Both the position numbers and the translations under genes were made by a program. A stretch of DNA of 34,625 nucleotides from Candidatus Choladousia intestinigallinarum (lineage in GTDB: Bacteria; Bacillota; Clostridia; Lachnospirales; Lachnospiraceae). Shown piece after piece: positions 15,072 to 22,262 of this stretch (position 1 is the stretch's first letter; each line of letters begins with the position of its first letter). The notes beneath the pieces are model-generated. The model did not search any database, was not told the origin of the DNA, and saw only the letters and a list, made by a program, of their open reading frames with translations. The stretch spans positions 1 through 34,625 of the forward strand of contig DVGR01000063.1 of NCBI GenBank assembly GCA_018712605.1. Direction: 5' to 3'.

Positions 15072-16229
15072 ATGTCTTATATCACAACAACGCTGGCAAA
15101 TCTTCTGGATCAGACGGCCTTTCTGAACCTTACGGTGGGAAACTACGTCATGATCCTGGTTGCCTGTGTGTTTTTGTACCTGGCCATCAGGCATGGCTTT
15201 GAGCCCCTGCTGCTGGTTCCCATCGCTTTCGGTATGCTGCTGGTAAACATTTACCCGGATATCATGGCGGAGCCTTACGTGGATGCGGCTGGAATAGAGC
15301 ATGCAGGCGGTCTGCTTCACTATTTCTACATTCTGGATGAGTGGAGTATTTTACCGTCCCTGATCTTTATGGGTGTGGGAGCTATGACGGATTTCGGCCC
15401 GCTGATCGCAAATCCCCGCAGCTTTCTCATGGGAGCGGCGGCACAGCTTGGTATTTATGTGGCGTATTTCCTGGCTATTTTCATGGGCTTTGACGGAAAA
15501 GCGGCGGCAGCCATCTCCATTATCGGCGGTGCGGACGGCCCTACTTCCATTTTCCTGGCAGGAAAACTGGGACAGACCGACATCATGGGACCCATTGCCG
15601 TTGCGGCATATTCCTATATGTCTCTGGTACCCATTATCCAGCCGCCCATTATGAAGCTTCTGACCACGGACAAAGAGAGAAAGATCAAGATGGAGCAGCT
15701 TCGCCCTGTCTCCAAGCTGGAGAAAATTCTCTTCCCCATTATTATTACCATCGTAGTCTGCGTGCTCCTTCCCTCCACGGCGCCTCTGGTAGGTATGCTT
15801 ATGCTGGGAAATCTCTTCAGGGAGAGCGGAGTGGTAAAACAGCTTACGGAGACGGCTTCCAACGCTCTGATGTACATTGTGGTTATCCTGCTGGGTACTT
15901 CTGTAGGCGCAACCACCAGTGCGGAAGCTTTCCTGAATTTGGATACCCTTAAAATCGTGGCTCTGGGTCTGGTGGCTTTCGCCTTTGGTACCGCAGGCGG
16001 CGTGCTTCTCGGAAAACTGATGTGCAGGCTCTCGGGATGGAAGATCAATCCTCTGATCGGTTCAGCCGGAGTATCCGCCGTGCCTATGGCCGCCCGTGTG
16101 TCCCAGAAGGTAGGGGCGGAGTATGATCCCACCAACTTCCTGCTGATGCACGCAATGGGGCCCAACGTGGCAGGCGTAATCGGTACTGCCGTGGCAGCCG
16201 GTACATTTATGGCGATTTTCGGAGTTTAA
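15072..16229 (+). CDS. Sodium-translocating decarboxylase beta subunit (OadB/MmdB/GcdB family)
   Basis: This 385-residue integral membrane protein decarboxylates carboxybiotin and uses the energy to export Na+. It has about nine hydrophobic segments. Family signatures are intact: GGADGPTSIF with the key aspartate D155, a GNLFRESGVVKQL box, and the C-terminal SAVPMAARVSQ followed by FLLMHAMGPNVAG. The length is slightly below the 430-residue Klebsiella OadB and matches shorter MmdB/GcdB-type subunits. It starts 17 bases after the biotin carrier. The N-terminus begins with a short soluble stretch before the first helix. The coupling ion is inferred from the family to be Na+. Confidence 0.93.
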   Translation: MSYITTTLANLLDQTAFLNLTVGNYVMILVACVFLYLAIRHGFEPLLLVPIAFGMLLVNIYPDIMAEPYVDAAGIEHAGGLLHYFYILDEWSILPSLIFMGVGAMTDFGPLIANPRSFLMGAAAQLGIYVAYFLAIFMGFDGKAAAAISIIGGADGPTSIFLAGKLGQTDIMGPIAVAAYSYMSLVPIIQPPIMKLLTTDKERKIKMEQLRPVSKLEKILFPIIITIVVCVLLPSTAPLVGMLMLGNLFRESGVVKQLTETASNALMYIVVILLGTSVGATTSAEAFLNLDTLKIVALGLVAFAFGTAGGVLLGKLMCRLSGWKINPLIGSAGVSAVPMAARVSQKVGAEYDPTNFLLMHAMGPNVAGVIGTAVAAGTFMAIFGV

Positions 16230-16258
16230 GCCCGTATTGAAATAAACAGGAGGAAAAA

Positions 16259-17671
16259 ATGGCAGAACAAGTTAAAAAACCAATAAAAATTACAGAGACG
16301 ATTCTGCGTGACGCGCACCAGTCACTGATCGCAACAAGAATGACCACCGAGCAGATGCTTCCTATCGTGGAAAAGCTGGATAAGGTGGGCTACCACTCCG
16401 TAGAGTGCTGGGGCGGCGCTACCTTTGACGCCTGCCTTCGTTTCCTGAAGGAAGATCCCTGGGAAAGGCTGCGCAAGCTCAGAGACGGATTTAAAAATAC
16501 GAAGCTGCAGATGCTTTTCAGAGGACAGAATATTCTGGGCTACAGACCATACGCAGATGACGTGGTGGAATATTTCGTTCAGAAATCCGTAGCTAACGGA
16601 ATTGATATCATCCGTATTTTCGATTGTATGAACGACATCCGCAACCTGCAGACAGCGGTTACGGCGGCTAACAAAGAGAAAGGACACGCCCAGGTGGCTA
16701 TGTCCTATACTCTGGGAGATGCCTATACTCTGGAGTACTGGGTAGACCTGGCCAAGAGAATCGAGGATATGGGAGCCAACTCTATCTGTATCAAAGATAT
16801 GGCCGGCCTGCTTGTTCCCTATAAAGCCACAGAACTTGTGACAGCTCTCAAAGAGAATGTCTCTATTCCGATTCAGCTTCACACCCATTATACTTCTGGA
16901 GTGGCTTCCATGACCTACTTAAAAGCTGTGGAGGCAGGGGTTGACGTGATCGACACAGCAATGTCTCCCTTTGCACTGGGTACTTCACAGCCTGCCACAG
17001 AGGTTATGGTGGAAACCTTCCGGGGAACGCCCTATGATACAGGCTTTGACCAGAATCTTCTGGCTGAGATCGCGGATTACTTCCGTCCTCTCCGGGATGA
17101 GGCTCTGGCATCCGGGCTTCTCAATCCCAAGAACCTGGGCGTGGATATCAAGACTCTGCTGTATCAGGTACCGGGAGGAATGCTCTCCAACCTGACTTCA
17201 CAGCTGAAAGAGCAGCATGCGGAGGATAAATTCTACGATGTTCTGAAGGAGGTTCCGAGAGTAAGGAAAGATCTGGGTGAGCCGCCTCTGGTTACTCCTT
17301 CTTCTCAGATCGTGGGAACCCAGGCAGTATTTAACGTGCTGATGGGTGAGCGCTATAAGATGGTGACAAAAGAGACTAAGGCAGTTCTCTCCGGTGAGTA
17401 CGGCGCTACGGCGAAGCCCTTTAATCCGGAAATTCAGAAGAAATGTATCGGAGATAAGCAGCCGATTACCTGCCGTCCGGCAGATCTGATTCCTGATGAG
17501 CTGGATACTCTTCGCGGTGAGATGGCTCAGTGGTCTGAGCAGGACGAGGACGTTCTGTCCTACGCTCTCTTCCCGCAGGTGGCTGTTGACTTCTTTAAGT
17601 ACAGACAGGCACAGGAAAAGAAAGTAGATCCTTCGGTAGCGGATGCGGAAAATAAGGCGTATCCCGTATAA
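16259..17671 (+). CDS. Oxaloacetate decarboxylase alpha / pyruvate carboxyltransferase subunit (OadA / PycB / transcarboxylase 5S-like)
   Basis: This 470-residue TIM-barrel enzyme moves CO2 between oxaloacetate and biotin. The conserved opening ITETILRDAHQSL holds metal ligand D18, IKDMAG holds the candidate carbamylated lysine K179, and LHTHYTSG holds metal ligands H208 and H210. The post-barrel segment includes YQVPGGMLSNL and a PPLVTPSSQIVGTQAV box. The chain stops before a biotinyl domain, unlike the Klebsiella alpha subunit (about 590 residues), which fits use of the separate carrier. AGGAGG lies five bases before the ATG. It is the last gene of the operon, followed by a good terminator. 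PycB of a two-subunit pyruvate carboxylase is the main alternative, but no PycA-like biotin carboxylase is nearby. Confidence 0.9.
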   Translation: MAEQVKKPIKITETILRDAHQSLIATRMTTEQMLPIVEKLDKVGYHSVECWGGATFDACLRFLKEDPWERLRKLRDGFKNTKLQMLFRGQNILGYRPYADDVVEYFVQKSVANGIDIIRIFDCMNDIRNLQTAVTAANKEKGHAQVAMSYTLGDAYTLEYWVDLAKRIEDMGANSICIKDMAGLLVPYKATELVTALKENVSIPIQLHTHYTSGVASMTYLKAVEAGVDVIDTAMSPFALGTSQPATEVMVETFRGTPYDTGFDQNLLAEIADYFRPLRDEALASGLLNPKNLGVDIKTLLYQVPGGMLSNLTSQLKEQHAEDKFYDVLKEVPRVRKDLGEPPLVTPSSQIVGTQAVFNVLMGERYKMVTKETKAVLSGEYGATAKPFNPEIQKKCIGDKQPITCRPADLIPDELDTLRGEMAQWSEQDEDVLSYALFPQVAVDFFKYRQAQEKKVDPSVADAENKAYPV

Positions 17672-17712
17672 TCCCTGGGACTGCGGACAGAACTGGAAAG
17701 TTTAAATAGGAT

Positions 17713-17753
17713 AAGGCTGATGTGAAATATGGGTTTTGCATCAGCCTTTTTTT
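17713..17753 (+). terminator. Intrinsic terminator of the carboxyltransferase / Na+ pump operon
   Basis: A 10-bp stem (AAGGCTGATG with CATCAGCCTT) closes a 16-base loop and ends in seven T residues (17747-17753). The next gene starts only 18 bases later, so the thiamine gene either relies on read-through or on a promoter inside this area. Confidence 0.9.
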
Positions 17754-17770
17754 GAAAGAAGGAGAGCAGA

Positions 17771-18433
17771 ATGGAAGGACGGAGAGAGAAACCGGCTTGC
17801 TTCATTGTGGGAGCCGGAAGCTTTGAAGGTTTTCTCACACCTCCCCAGAAGGGAGACCTGGTGATTGCGGCGGACGGAGGATACGTCCATCTGAAAAAAC
17901 AGGGGATAGAGCCGGATGTTCTTATGGGAGATTTCGATTCGCTGGATCAGGTTCCTGACCGGGAACTAATCCGGCATCCGCCGATGAAAGACGATACGGA
18001 TATGGCCCTGGCGGTTGCCTACGCCAGAGAGAGAGGCTTCGGTGTCTTTTACCTGTATGGAGGACTGGGGGGCAGGCTGGATCACACGCTGGCGAATCTC
18101 CAGCTTTTGACCATGCTCTCCAGACAGGGCGCACACTGCCACATGATAGGAGAAGGCAATGTGGTTACGGCCATTACAGAAGAGAAAATCTGGTTTCCAC
18201 AGGAGGCGAAGGGCATGATTTCTGTCTTCTGTGCCGGGGAGGAAGCTCTGGGCATTACGGAACATGGGCTGAAATACTCTCTCTCAGAGGCCAGGCTTAC
18301 TTGTGAGAGAGCTCTGGGAGTCAGCAATGAATTCACAGGAACCAAGAGCTGGATTCAGGTAAGGCAGGGAACTTTGATCCTTCTCTGGCAATGGGAAAAC
18401 GGACTGGAGGAGGGACGAATAAATGCGGAATGA
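17771..18433 (+). CDS. thiN: Thiamine pyrophosphokinase
   Basis: This 220-residue cytoplasmic enzyme transfers pyrophosphate from ATP to thiamine, making thiamine diphosphate. Signature segments are VIAADGGYVHLKKQGIEPD, LMGDFDS, DDTDMALAVAYA and YGGLGGRLDHTLANLQLL in the catalytic domain (1-135). A C-terminal beta-barrel follows, with SVFCAGEE and GVSNEF. The length matches bacterial ThiN. AAGGAG lies six bases before the ATG. The 3' end overlaps the next gene by 11 bases, which suggests coupled translation. Thiamine diphosphate is not a cofactor of the preceding operon, so adjacency need not mean shared function. Confidence 0.93.
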   Translation: MEGRREKPACFIVGAGSFEGFLTPPQKGDLVIAADGGYVHLKKQGIEPDVLMGDFDSLDQVPDRELIRHPPMKDDTDMALAVAYARERGFGVFYLYGGLGGRLDHTLANLQLLTMLSRQGAHCHMIGEGNVVTAITEEKIWFPQEAKGMISVFCAGEEALGITEHGLKYSLSEARLTCERALGVSNEFTGTKSWIQVRQGTLILLWQWENGLEEGRINAE

Positions 18434-18848
18434 TCGGTATGCGCCGGAATCCTATGTAGGGATCCGGCTTTGGATTTTGGTTTTCTTTCTACTGACAGCG
18501 TATATCAGTCTCTATGATGTACGCCTTCCCCATACTGTGACGGCAGGTATTTCTTTTGGTATTTTCGCACATGCATGGGCGGTTCTGCTGTATGCGGCCA
18601 TGCTGTTTACCGGTAAGGTCTACTGGACCGGAGAGATTGCGTATCAGGCGGCGGCAGAGGCGGGCAGGCACAGGAGACAGGGCTATGCCCTCAAAAGACT
18701 CTGCGTTTTCTTAGCAGGAGGGGCTCTGTGCTGTGCGTACGCTTATCTGCGGGGAAGAGGGCTTCAGGGAAGCTTCATCCGGGACTCTATGGCGGCTGCG
18801 GCTGTTCTGTGCCTTTCCATAAGGGGAGCCGGCAAAATTTCTCTTTGA
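18423..18848 (+). CDS. Small integral membrane protein of unknown function
   Basis: This 141-residue frame overlaps thiN by 11 bases and ends before a clear promoter, so it fits a translationally coupled second gene. It shows about four hydrophobic segments (roughly residues 16-32, 40-63, 91-108 and 119-136) joined by short charged loops, including an AAAEAGRHRRQGY loop that the positive-inside rule would place in the cytoplasm. No recognisable motif or family was identified. Support comes from continuous reading frame, overlap and composition like its neighbours. Alternatives are a transporter accessory part or a lineage-specific envelope protein. Confidence 0.65.
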   Translation: MRNDRYAPESYVGIRLWILVFFLLTAYISLYDVRLPHTVTAGISFGIFAHAWAVLLYAAMLFTGKVYWTGEIAYQAAAEAGRHRRQGYALKRLCVFLAGGALCCAYAYLRGRGLQGSFIRDSMAAAAVLCLSIRGAGKISL

Positions 18849-18875
18849 ATGGGCTGGGAATTTGTGAATTTTAAC

Positions 18876-18904
18876 TTGCCTAAATTCAAAAAAGATTATA
18901 CAAT
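18876..18904 (+). promoter_or_regulatory. Promoter of the GH25 muramidase gene
   Basis: TTGCCT (18876-18881), a 17-base spacer and TACAAT (18899-18904) lie in an AT-rich stretch. The predicted start near 18911 coincides with the first bases of the leader hairpin. Confidence 0.65.
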
Positions 18905-18909
18905 AGCGT

Positions 18910-18970
18910 CAGCGTACAGGAGAGGCTGTATGCTGGCACTGAAGCGCCCCGCCGCAGGATTCTTTTTTAT
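18910..18970 (+). promoter_or_regulatory. Structured leader of the GH25 gene sharing a motif with the cls leader
   Basis: A 10-bp stem (CAGCGTACAG / CTGTATGCTG, one G-U) with a GAGAGG loop spans 18910-18935 and would be the very 5' end of the transcript. It is followed by GCACTGAAGC (18936-18945), a CG-rich stretch, and GCAGGATTC (18954-18962) with six T residues. The cls leader at 5714-5782 has the same order of elements. The ATG is 25 bases beyond the motif here and 21 bases beyond it before cls. No known RNA family was recognised. Confidence 0.5.
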
Positions 18971-18995
18971 AGGAAAGGAAATGTGAGGGAATTAT

Positions 18996-20528
18996 ATGAG
19001 TCTGAATTGGACAGAGAATAAGAAAAAAATACGAAGAGGCATGCTTGCGTTTCTTTTATTGTTGGCATGCTTTTTGTGTGCAGGGAGAGTCCAGGCGGCC
19101 ACCCGCATCCGTGGTATTGATGTGTCCAGATACCAGGGGACCATTGACTGGAAAAAGGTAAAAAAGGCCGGCATTGATTTCACCATGATCGGCGTTGGAT
19201 ACGTGATTGACGGAGTCCGCCAGAGCGATCCCAAGTTTGAATACAACATACAAAATGCCATAAAGGCCGGTGTGGACGTGGGCGTTTATATCTATTCCCA
19301 TGCCACCACAGTTGCCGAAGCCAGGAAAGAGGCTGAATTTGTGCTGAATCAGATTGACGGCTACAAGATTTCTTATCCGGTGGCCTTCGACATTGAGGAC
19401 ACGGTGCATCTGAAGCTGACGACGAAACAGCGCACTGATATCACCATCGCTTTCCTGGAGGTGATCGAGGAAGCGGGTTACTATCCCATGATCTATGCCA
19501 GCGAATACTGGTTTAACAGCAATATGGATCTGTCCAGACTGACCAAGTATGATAAATGGGTGGCAAGATGGGGATCAAGCATATCCTTTAAGCCCCTCTC
19601 CATGTGGCAGTACAGCTCCACAGGCAGGGTAAACGGCATCAGCACGGCGGTGGATCTGGATTACAGCTACAAGGATTACAGCAAGCTGATCACACCTCGG
19701 ACCACGGCGGAGGAAAGAGAGATAAAGACCGGCTGGCAGACAGACGGGAAGCGGTACTGGTATGTGGAAGAAGACGGAAGCTATGTTAAAAATGGCTTTA
19801 AGACCATCAGCGGGAAAAAGTATTATTTTGACAGCAACGGCTACAGGGTTTCCGGATGGCAGAAGATAAATGGGAAATACTATTACTTCGTAAAGAAAAC
19901 CGGCGTGATGAAAACCGGCTGGCTGACCCTTTCAGGGAAAACGTACTATCTGAGCCCCTCCACAGGAGCCAGAAAAACCGGCTGGATCACGGTTTCCGGC
20001 AAGAAATACTACCTGGACAAAAAAGGCGTCCGGCAGAAGGGCTGGAAAACCTCAGGCAAAAAAACGTATTATCTGGGTAACAAAACCGGGGCGGCTCTGA
20101 CCGGCTGGCAGAAAATCAGCGGGAAATATTATTATTTCGATAAAAACGGAGTGCGCAGGACCGGCTGGGTAAAGGTTTCTGGAAAGAAATATTATCTGAA
20201 CAGCAAGGGAGTAAGGCAGTATGGCTGGCTGACCAAGGGCGGAAAGAAATATTTCCTGAACCTAAAGAGCGGGGCCATGCGGACAGGCTGGCTTACCTAC
20301 AAGGGTAAGACCTACTATTTCAGCAAGGAGACAGGGCAGATGCGCACTGGCTGGCTGACCGTTGGAGATGAGAAGTATTATATGAAGAAAGATGGCTCCA
20401 GAACCTCCGGCTGGCAGAAAATCGGCGGCAAATGGTACTATTTCCTGAAAAAGACAGGCGCTATGAAAAAAGATGGGAAAATCGGCGGTTACATATTTGA
20501 CGAAAATGGAGTCTGTACAAACCGCTGA
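18996..20528 (+). CDS. Secreted GH25 muramidase with C-terminal cell-wall-binding repeats
   Basis: This 510-residue protein is an exported lysozyme-type hydrolase that cuts the beta-1,4 bond between MurNAc and GlcNAc. A signal peptide (about 1-35, VQAA-TR) leads into the GH25 barrel (38-232), with D42 in GIDVSRYQG, the D132-x-E134 pair in VAFDIEDT and the closing MWQYSS strand. From residue 246, twelve tandem repeats of about 20 residues follow the pattern GW-x(4)-GKKYYF-x(4)-G, plus a partial repeat. They resemble choline-binding/Cell_wall-binding repeats that tether autolysins to teichoic acids or polysaccharide. It is a single-gene unit with its own promoter and unusual leader, between thiN and gpmI. 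It could be an autolysin or could act on other bacteria. Confidence 0.93.
   Translation: MSLNWTENKKKIRRGMLAFLLLLACFLCAGRVQAATRIRGIDVSRYQGTIDWKKVKKAGIDFTMIGVGYVIDGVRQSDPKFEYNIQNAIKAGVDVGVYIYSHATTVAEARKEAEFVLNQIDGYKISYPVAFDIEDTVHLKLTTKQRTDITIAFLEVIEEAGYYPMIYASEYWFNSNMDLSRLTKYDKWVARWGSSISFKPLSMWQYSSTGRVNGISTAVDLDYSYKDYSKLITPRTTAEEREIKTGWQTDGKRYWYVEEDGSYVKNGFKTISGKKYYFDSNGYRVSGWQKINGKYYYFVKKTGVMKTGWLTLSGKTYYLSPSTGARKTGWITVSGKKYYLDKKGVRQKGWKTSGKKTYYLGNKTGAALTGWQKISGKYYYFDKNGVRRTGWVKVSGKKYYLNSKGVRQYGWLTKGGKKYFLNLKSGAMRTGWLTYKGKTYYFSKETGQMRTGWLTVGDEKYYMKKDGSRTSGWQKIGGKWYYFLKKTGAMKKDGKIGGYIFDENGVCTNR
19731..20525 (+). repeat. Tandem cell-wall-binding repeat array (about 12 units of about 60-66 bp)
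   Basis: Each unit begins with GGCTGG or a close variant (Gly-Trp) and contains a GGAAANAANTANTA-like core encoding GK(K/T)YY. Units are diverged in sequence, so the array looks old, but it is still a candidate for unit gain or loss by recombination. Confidence 0.85.
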
Positions 20529-20532
20529 CGCA

Positions 20533-20561
20533 TTGCGTTTGGAAATCCTCCGTGTTATAAT
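20533..20561 (+). promoter_or_regulatory. Promoter of gpmI
   Basis: A perfect TATAAT (20556-20561) lies 17 bases after TTGCGT (20533-20538). The -35 overlaps a small palindrome ACGCATTGCGT (20528-20538). Confidence 0.65.
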
Positions 20562-20622
20562 TTAGTGCAGGGAGACCGTAAAGCGGTTCGTAATAAGAAA
20601 TTTTAGATAAAGGAGAAGGACG

Positions 20623-22164
20623 ATGAGCAAAAGACCAACAGTTTTAATGATTCTGGATGGATACGGATTAAATGAGAAGACAGAGGGCAATGCGATTGCC
20701 CAGGCGAAAACACCGGTGATGGATGAGCTTATGGCCACCTGTCCCTTCGTAAAGGGTTACGCCAGCGGTCTGGCCGTGGGGCTCCCTGACGGACAGATGG
20801 GAAATTCTGAGGTGGGCCATCTGAATATGGGCGCCGGCCGCATTGTGTACCAGGATCTTACAAGGATTACGAAAGAGATTGAAGACGGGGATTTCTTTGA
20901 AAACAAAGCCCTTCTGGCAGCCATGGAGAATGTGAAGGAGAAGGATTCCTCCCTTCATATGTACGGGCTGCTTTCAGACGGAGGCGTTCACAGCCATAAT
21001 ACCCATCTGTACGCTCTTCTTGAGATGGCTAAGCGCCACGGACTGAAGAAGGTGTACGTACACTGCTTCCTGGATGGAAGAGACACGCCGCCTGCCTCTG
21101 GAAAGGATTATGTGCAGGAGCTGGCGGATGAGATGAAGAAAATCGGTGTAGGCGAGATCGCCACGGTAATGGGAAGATACTATGCCATGGACCGTGACAA
21201 CCGCTGGGACCGTGTGGAGAAGGCTTATCGGGCTTTGACAGAAGGCGAAGGGGAGAAAGCTTCCTCCGGCGTTGAGGCTGTGGCGAATTCCTATGCAAAA
21301 GACGTGACAGATGAGTTCGTGCTTCCCACAGTGGTGGAGAAGGACGGCGCTCCCGTGGCGACCATTCAGGACGGAGACTCCATCATTTTCTTCAACTTCC
21401 GTCCCGACCGTGCGAGAGAAATTACCCGTACCTTCTGCTGCGACGACTTTGACGGATTCGACAGAGGGCCCCGCAGACAGGTGACTTACGTGTGCTTTAC
21501 AGAGTACGATGTGACCATCCCCAATAAGCAGATTGCATTCCAGAAGGTGTCCATTACAAATACCTTTGGAGAGTTCCTGGCAGCCCATGATATGACCCAG
21601 GCAAGGATTGCGGAGACAGAGAAATACGCTCACGTGACCTTCTTCTTCAACGGCGGCGTGGAGGCTCCCAACAAAGGAGAGGACAGAATCCTGGTGAATT
21701 CCCCAAAAGTGCCTACCTATGATCTGAAGCCGGAGATGAGTGTCTACGAGGTATGCCAGAAAGTGGTGGATGCTGTCACCTCAGGAAAGTACGATGTGAT
21801 TATCACAAACTTCGCAAATCCCGATATGGTAGGTCATACAGGCGTTCAGGAGGCGGCCATTAAGGCTATTGAGGCTGTGGATGAATGCGTAGGCAAGGTG
21901 GTAGCAGCCGTGAAAGACGTGGATGGACAGATGTTTATCTGTGCAGACCATGGAAACGCAGAGCAGTTGATTGACGCTGAGACAGGAGAGCCCTTCACCG
22001 CCCATACCACCAATCCGGTTCCCTTCCTTCTCGTAAATTATGAGAAGGGATATGGACTTCGTGAGGGAGGCCGTCTGGCTGACATCGTTCCCACCTTGAT
22101 TGAGATGATGGGAATGGAGCAGCCGGCTGAGATGACGGGCAAATCTCTTCTTATGGAGCAGTAA
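20623..22164 (+). CDS. gpmI: 2,3-bisphosphoglycerate-independent phosphoglycerate mutase
   Basis: This 513-residue Mn2+-dependent enzyme interconverts 3- and 2-phosphoglycerate in glycolysis, acting just before enolase. The alkaline-phosphatase-fold metal ligand D12 (ILDGYG) and the phosphoserine nucleophile S62 (GNSEVGHLNMGAGR) are present. So are FLDGRDTPP, the MGRYYAMDRDNRWDR segment, NFRPDRAREITR, NFANPDMVGHTG and ADHGNAEQ. Length is typical (about 510). AAAGGAGAAGG precedes the ATG. It has its own promoter and terminator. Enolase lies 5.7 kb downstream as a separate unit. Confidence 0.97.
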   Translation: MSKRPTVLMILDGYGLNEKTEGNAIAQAKTPVMDELMATCPFVKGYASGLAVGLPDGQMGNSEVGHLNMGAGRIVYQDLTRITKEIEDGDFFENKALLAAMENVKEKDSSLHMYGLLSDGGVHSHNTHLYALLEMAKRHGLKKVYVHCFLDGRDTPPASGKDYVQELADEMKKIGVGEIATVMGRYYAMDRDNRWDRVEKAYRALTEGEGEKASSGVEAVANSYAKDVTDEFVLPTVVEKDGAPVATIQDGDSIIFFNFRPDRAREITRTFCCDDFDGFDRGPRRQVTYVCFTEYDVTIPNKQIAFQKVSITNTFGEFLAAHDMTQARIAETEKYAHVTFFFNGGVEAPNKGEDRILVNSPKVPTYDLKPEMSVYEVCQKVVDAVTSGKYDVIITNFANPDMVGHTGVQEAAIKAIEAVDECVGKVVAAVKDVDGQMFICADHGNAEQLIDAETGEPFTAHTTNPVPFLLVNYEKGYGLREGGRLADIVPTLIEMMGMEQPAEMTGKSLLMEQ

Positions 22165-22188
22165 GAATTAAAAAAATATCCTGATTAA

Positions 22189-22226
22189 AAATGGAGCATA
22201 TCAAATCTGATATGCCCCATTTTTTT
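22189..22226 (+). terminator. Intrinsic terminator of gpmI
   Basis: AAATGGAGCATATCA pairs with TGATATGCCCCATTT around an AATC loop, with one A-C mismatch, and ends in seven T residues (22220-22226). The reverse strand also shows an A/T-rich end, so it may serve the convergent GH3 gene as well. Confidence 0.93.
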
Positions 22227-22262
22227 CACTCGCCATGGATATTGTTTCTATTTTTAAAGGAT

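Noticed and set aside
19731-20525. CRISPR-like periodic repeats
   Set aside because: The periodicity of about 60-66 bases encodes wall-binding repeats in one continuous frame; there are no identical repeats separated by unique spacers.
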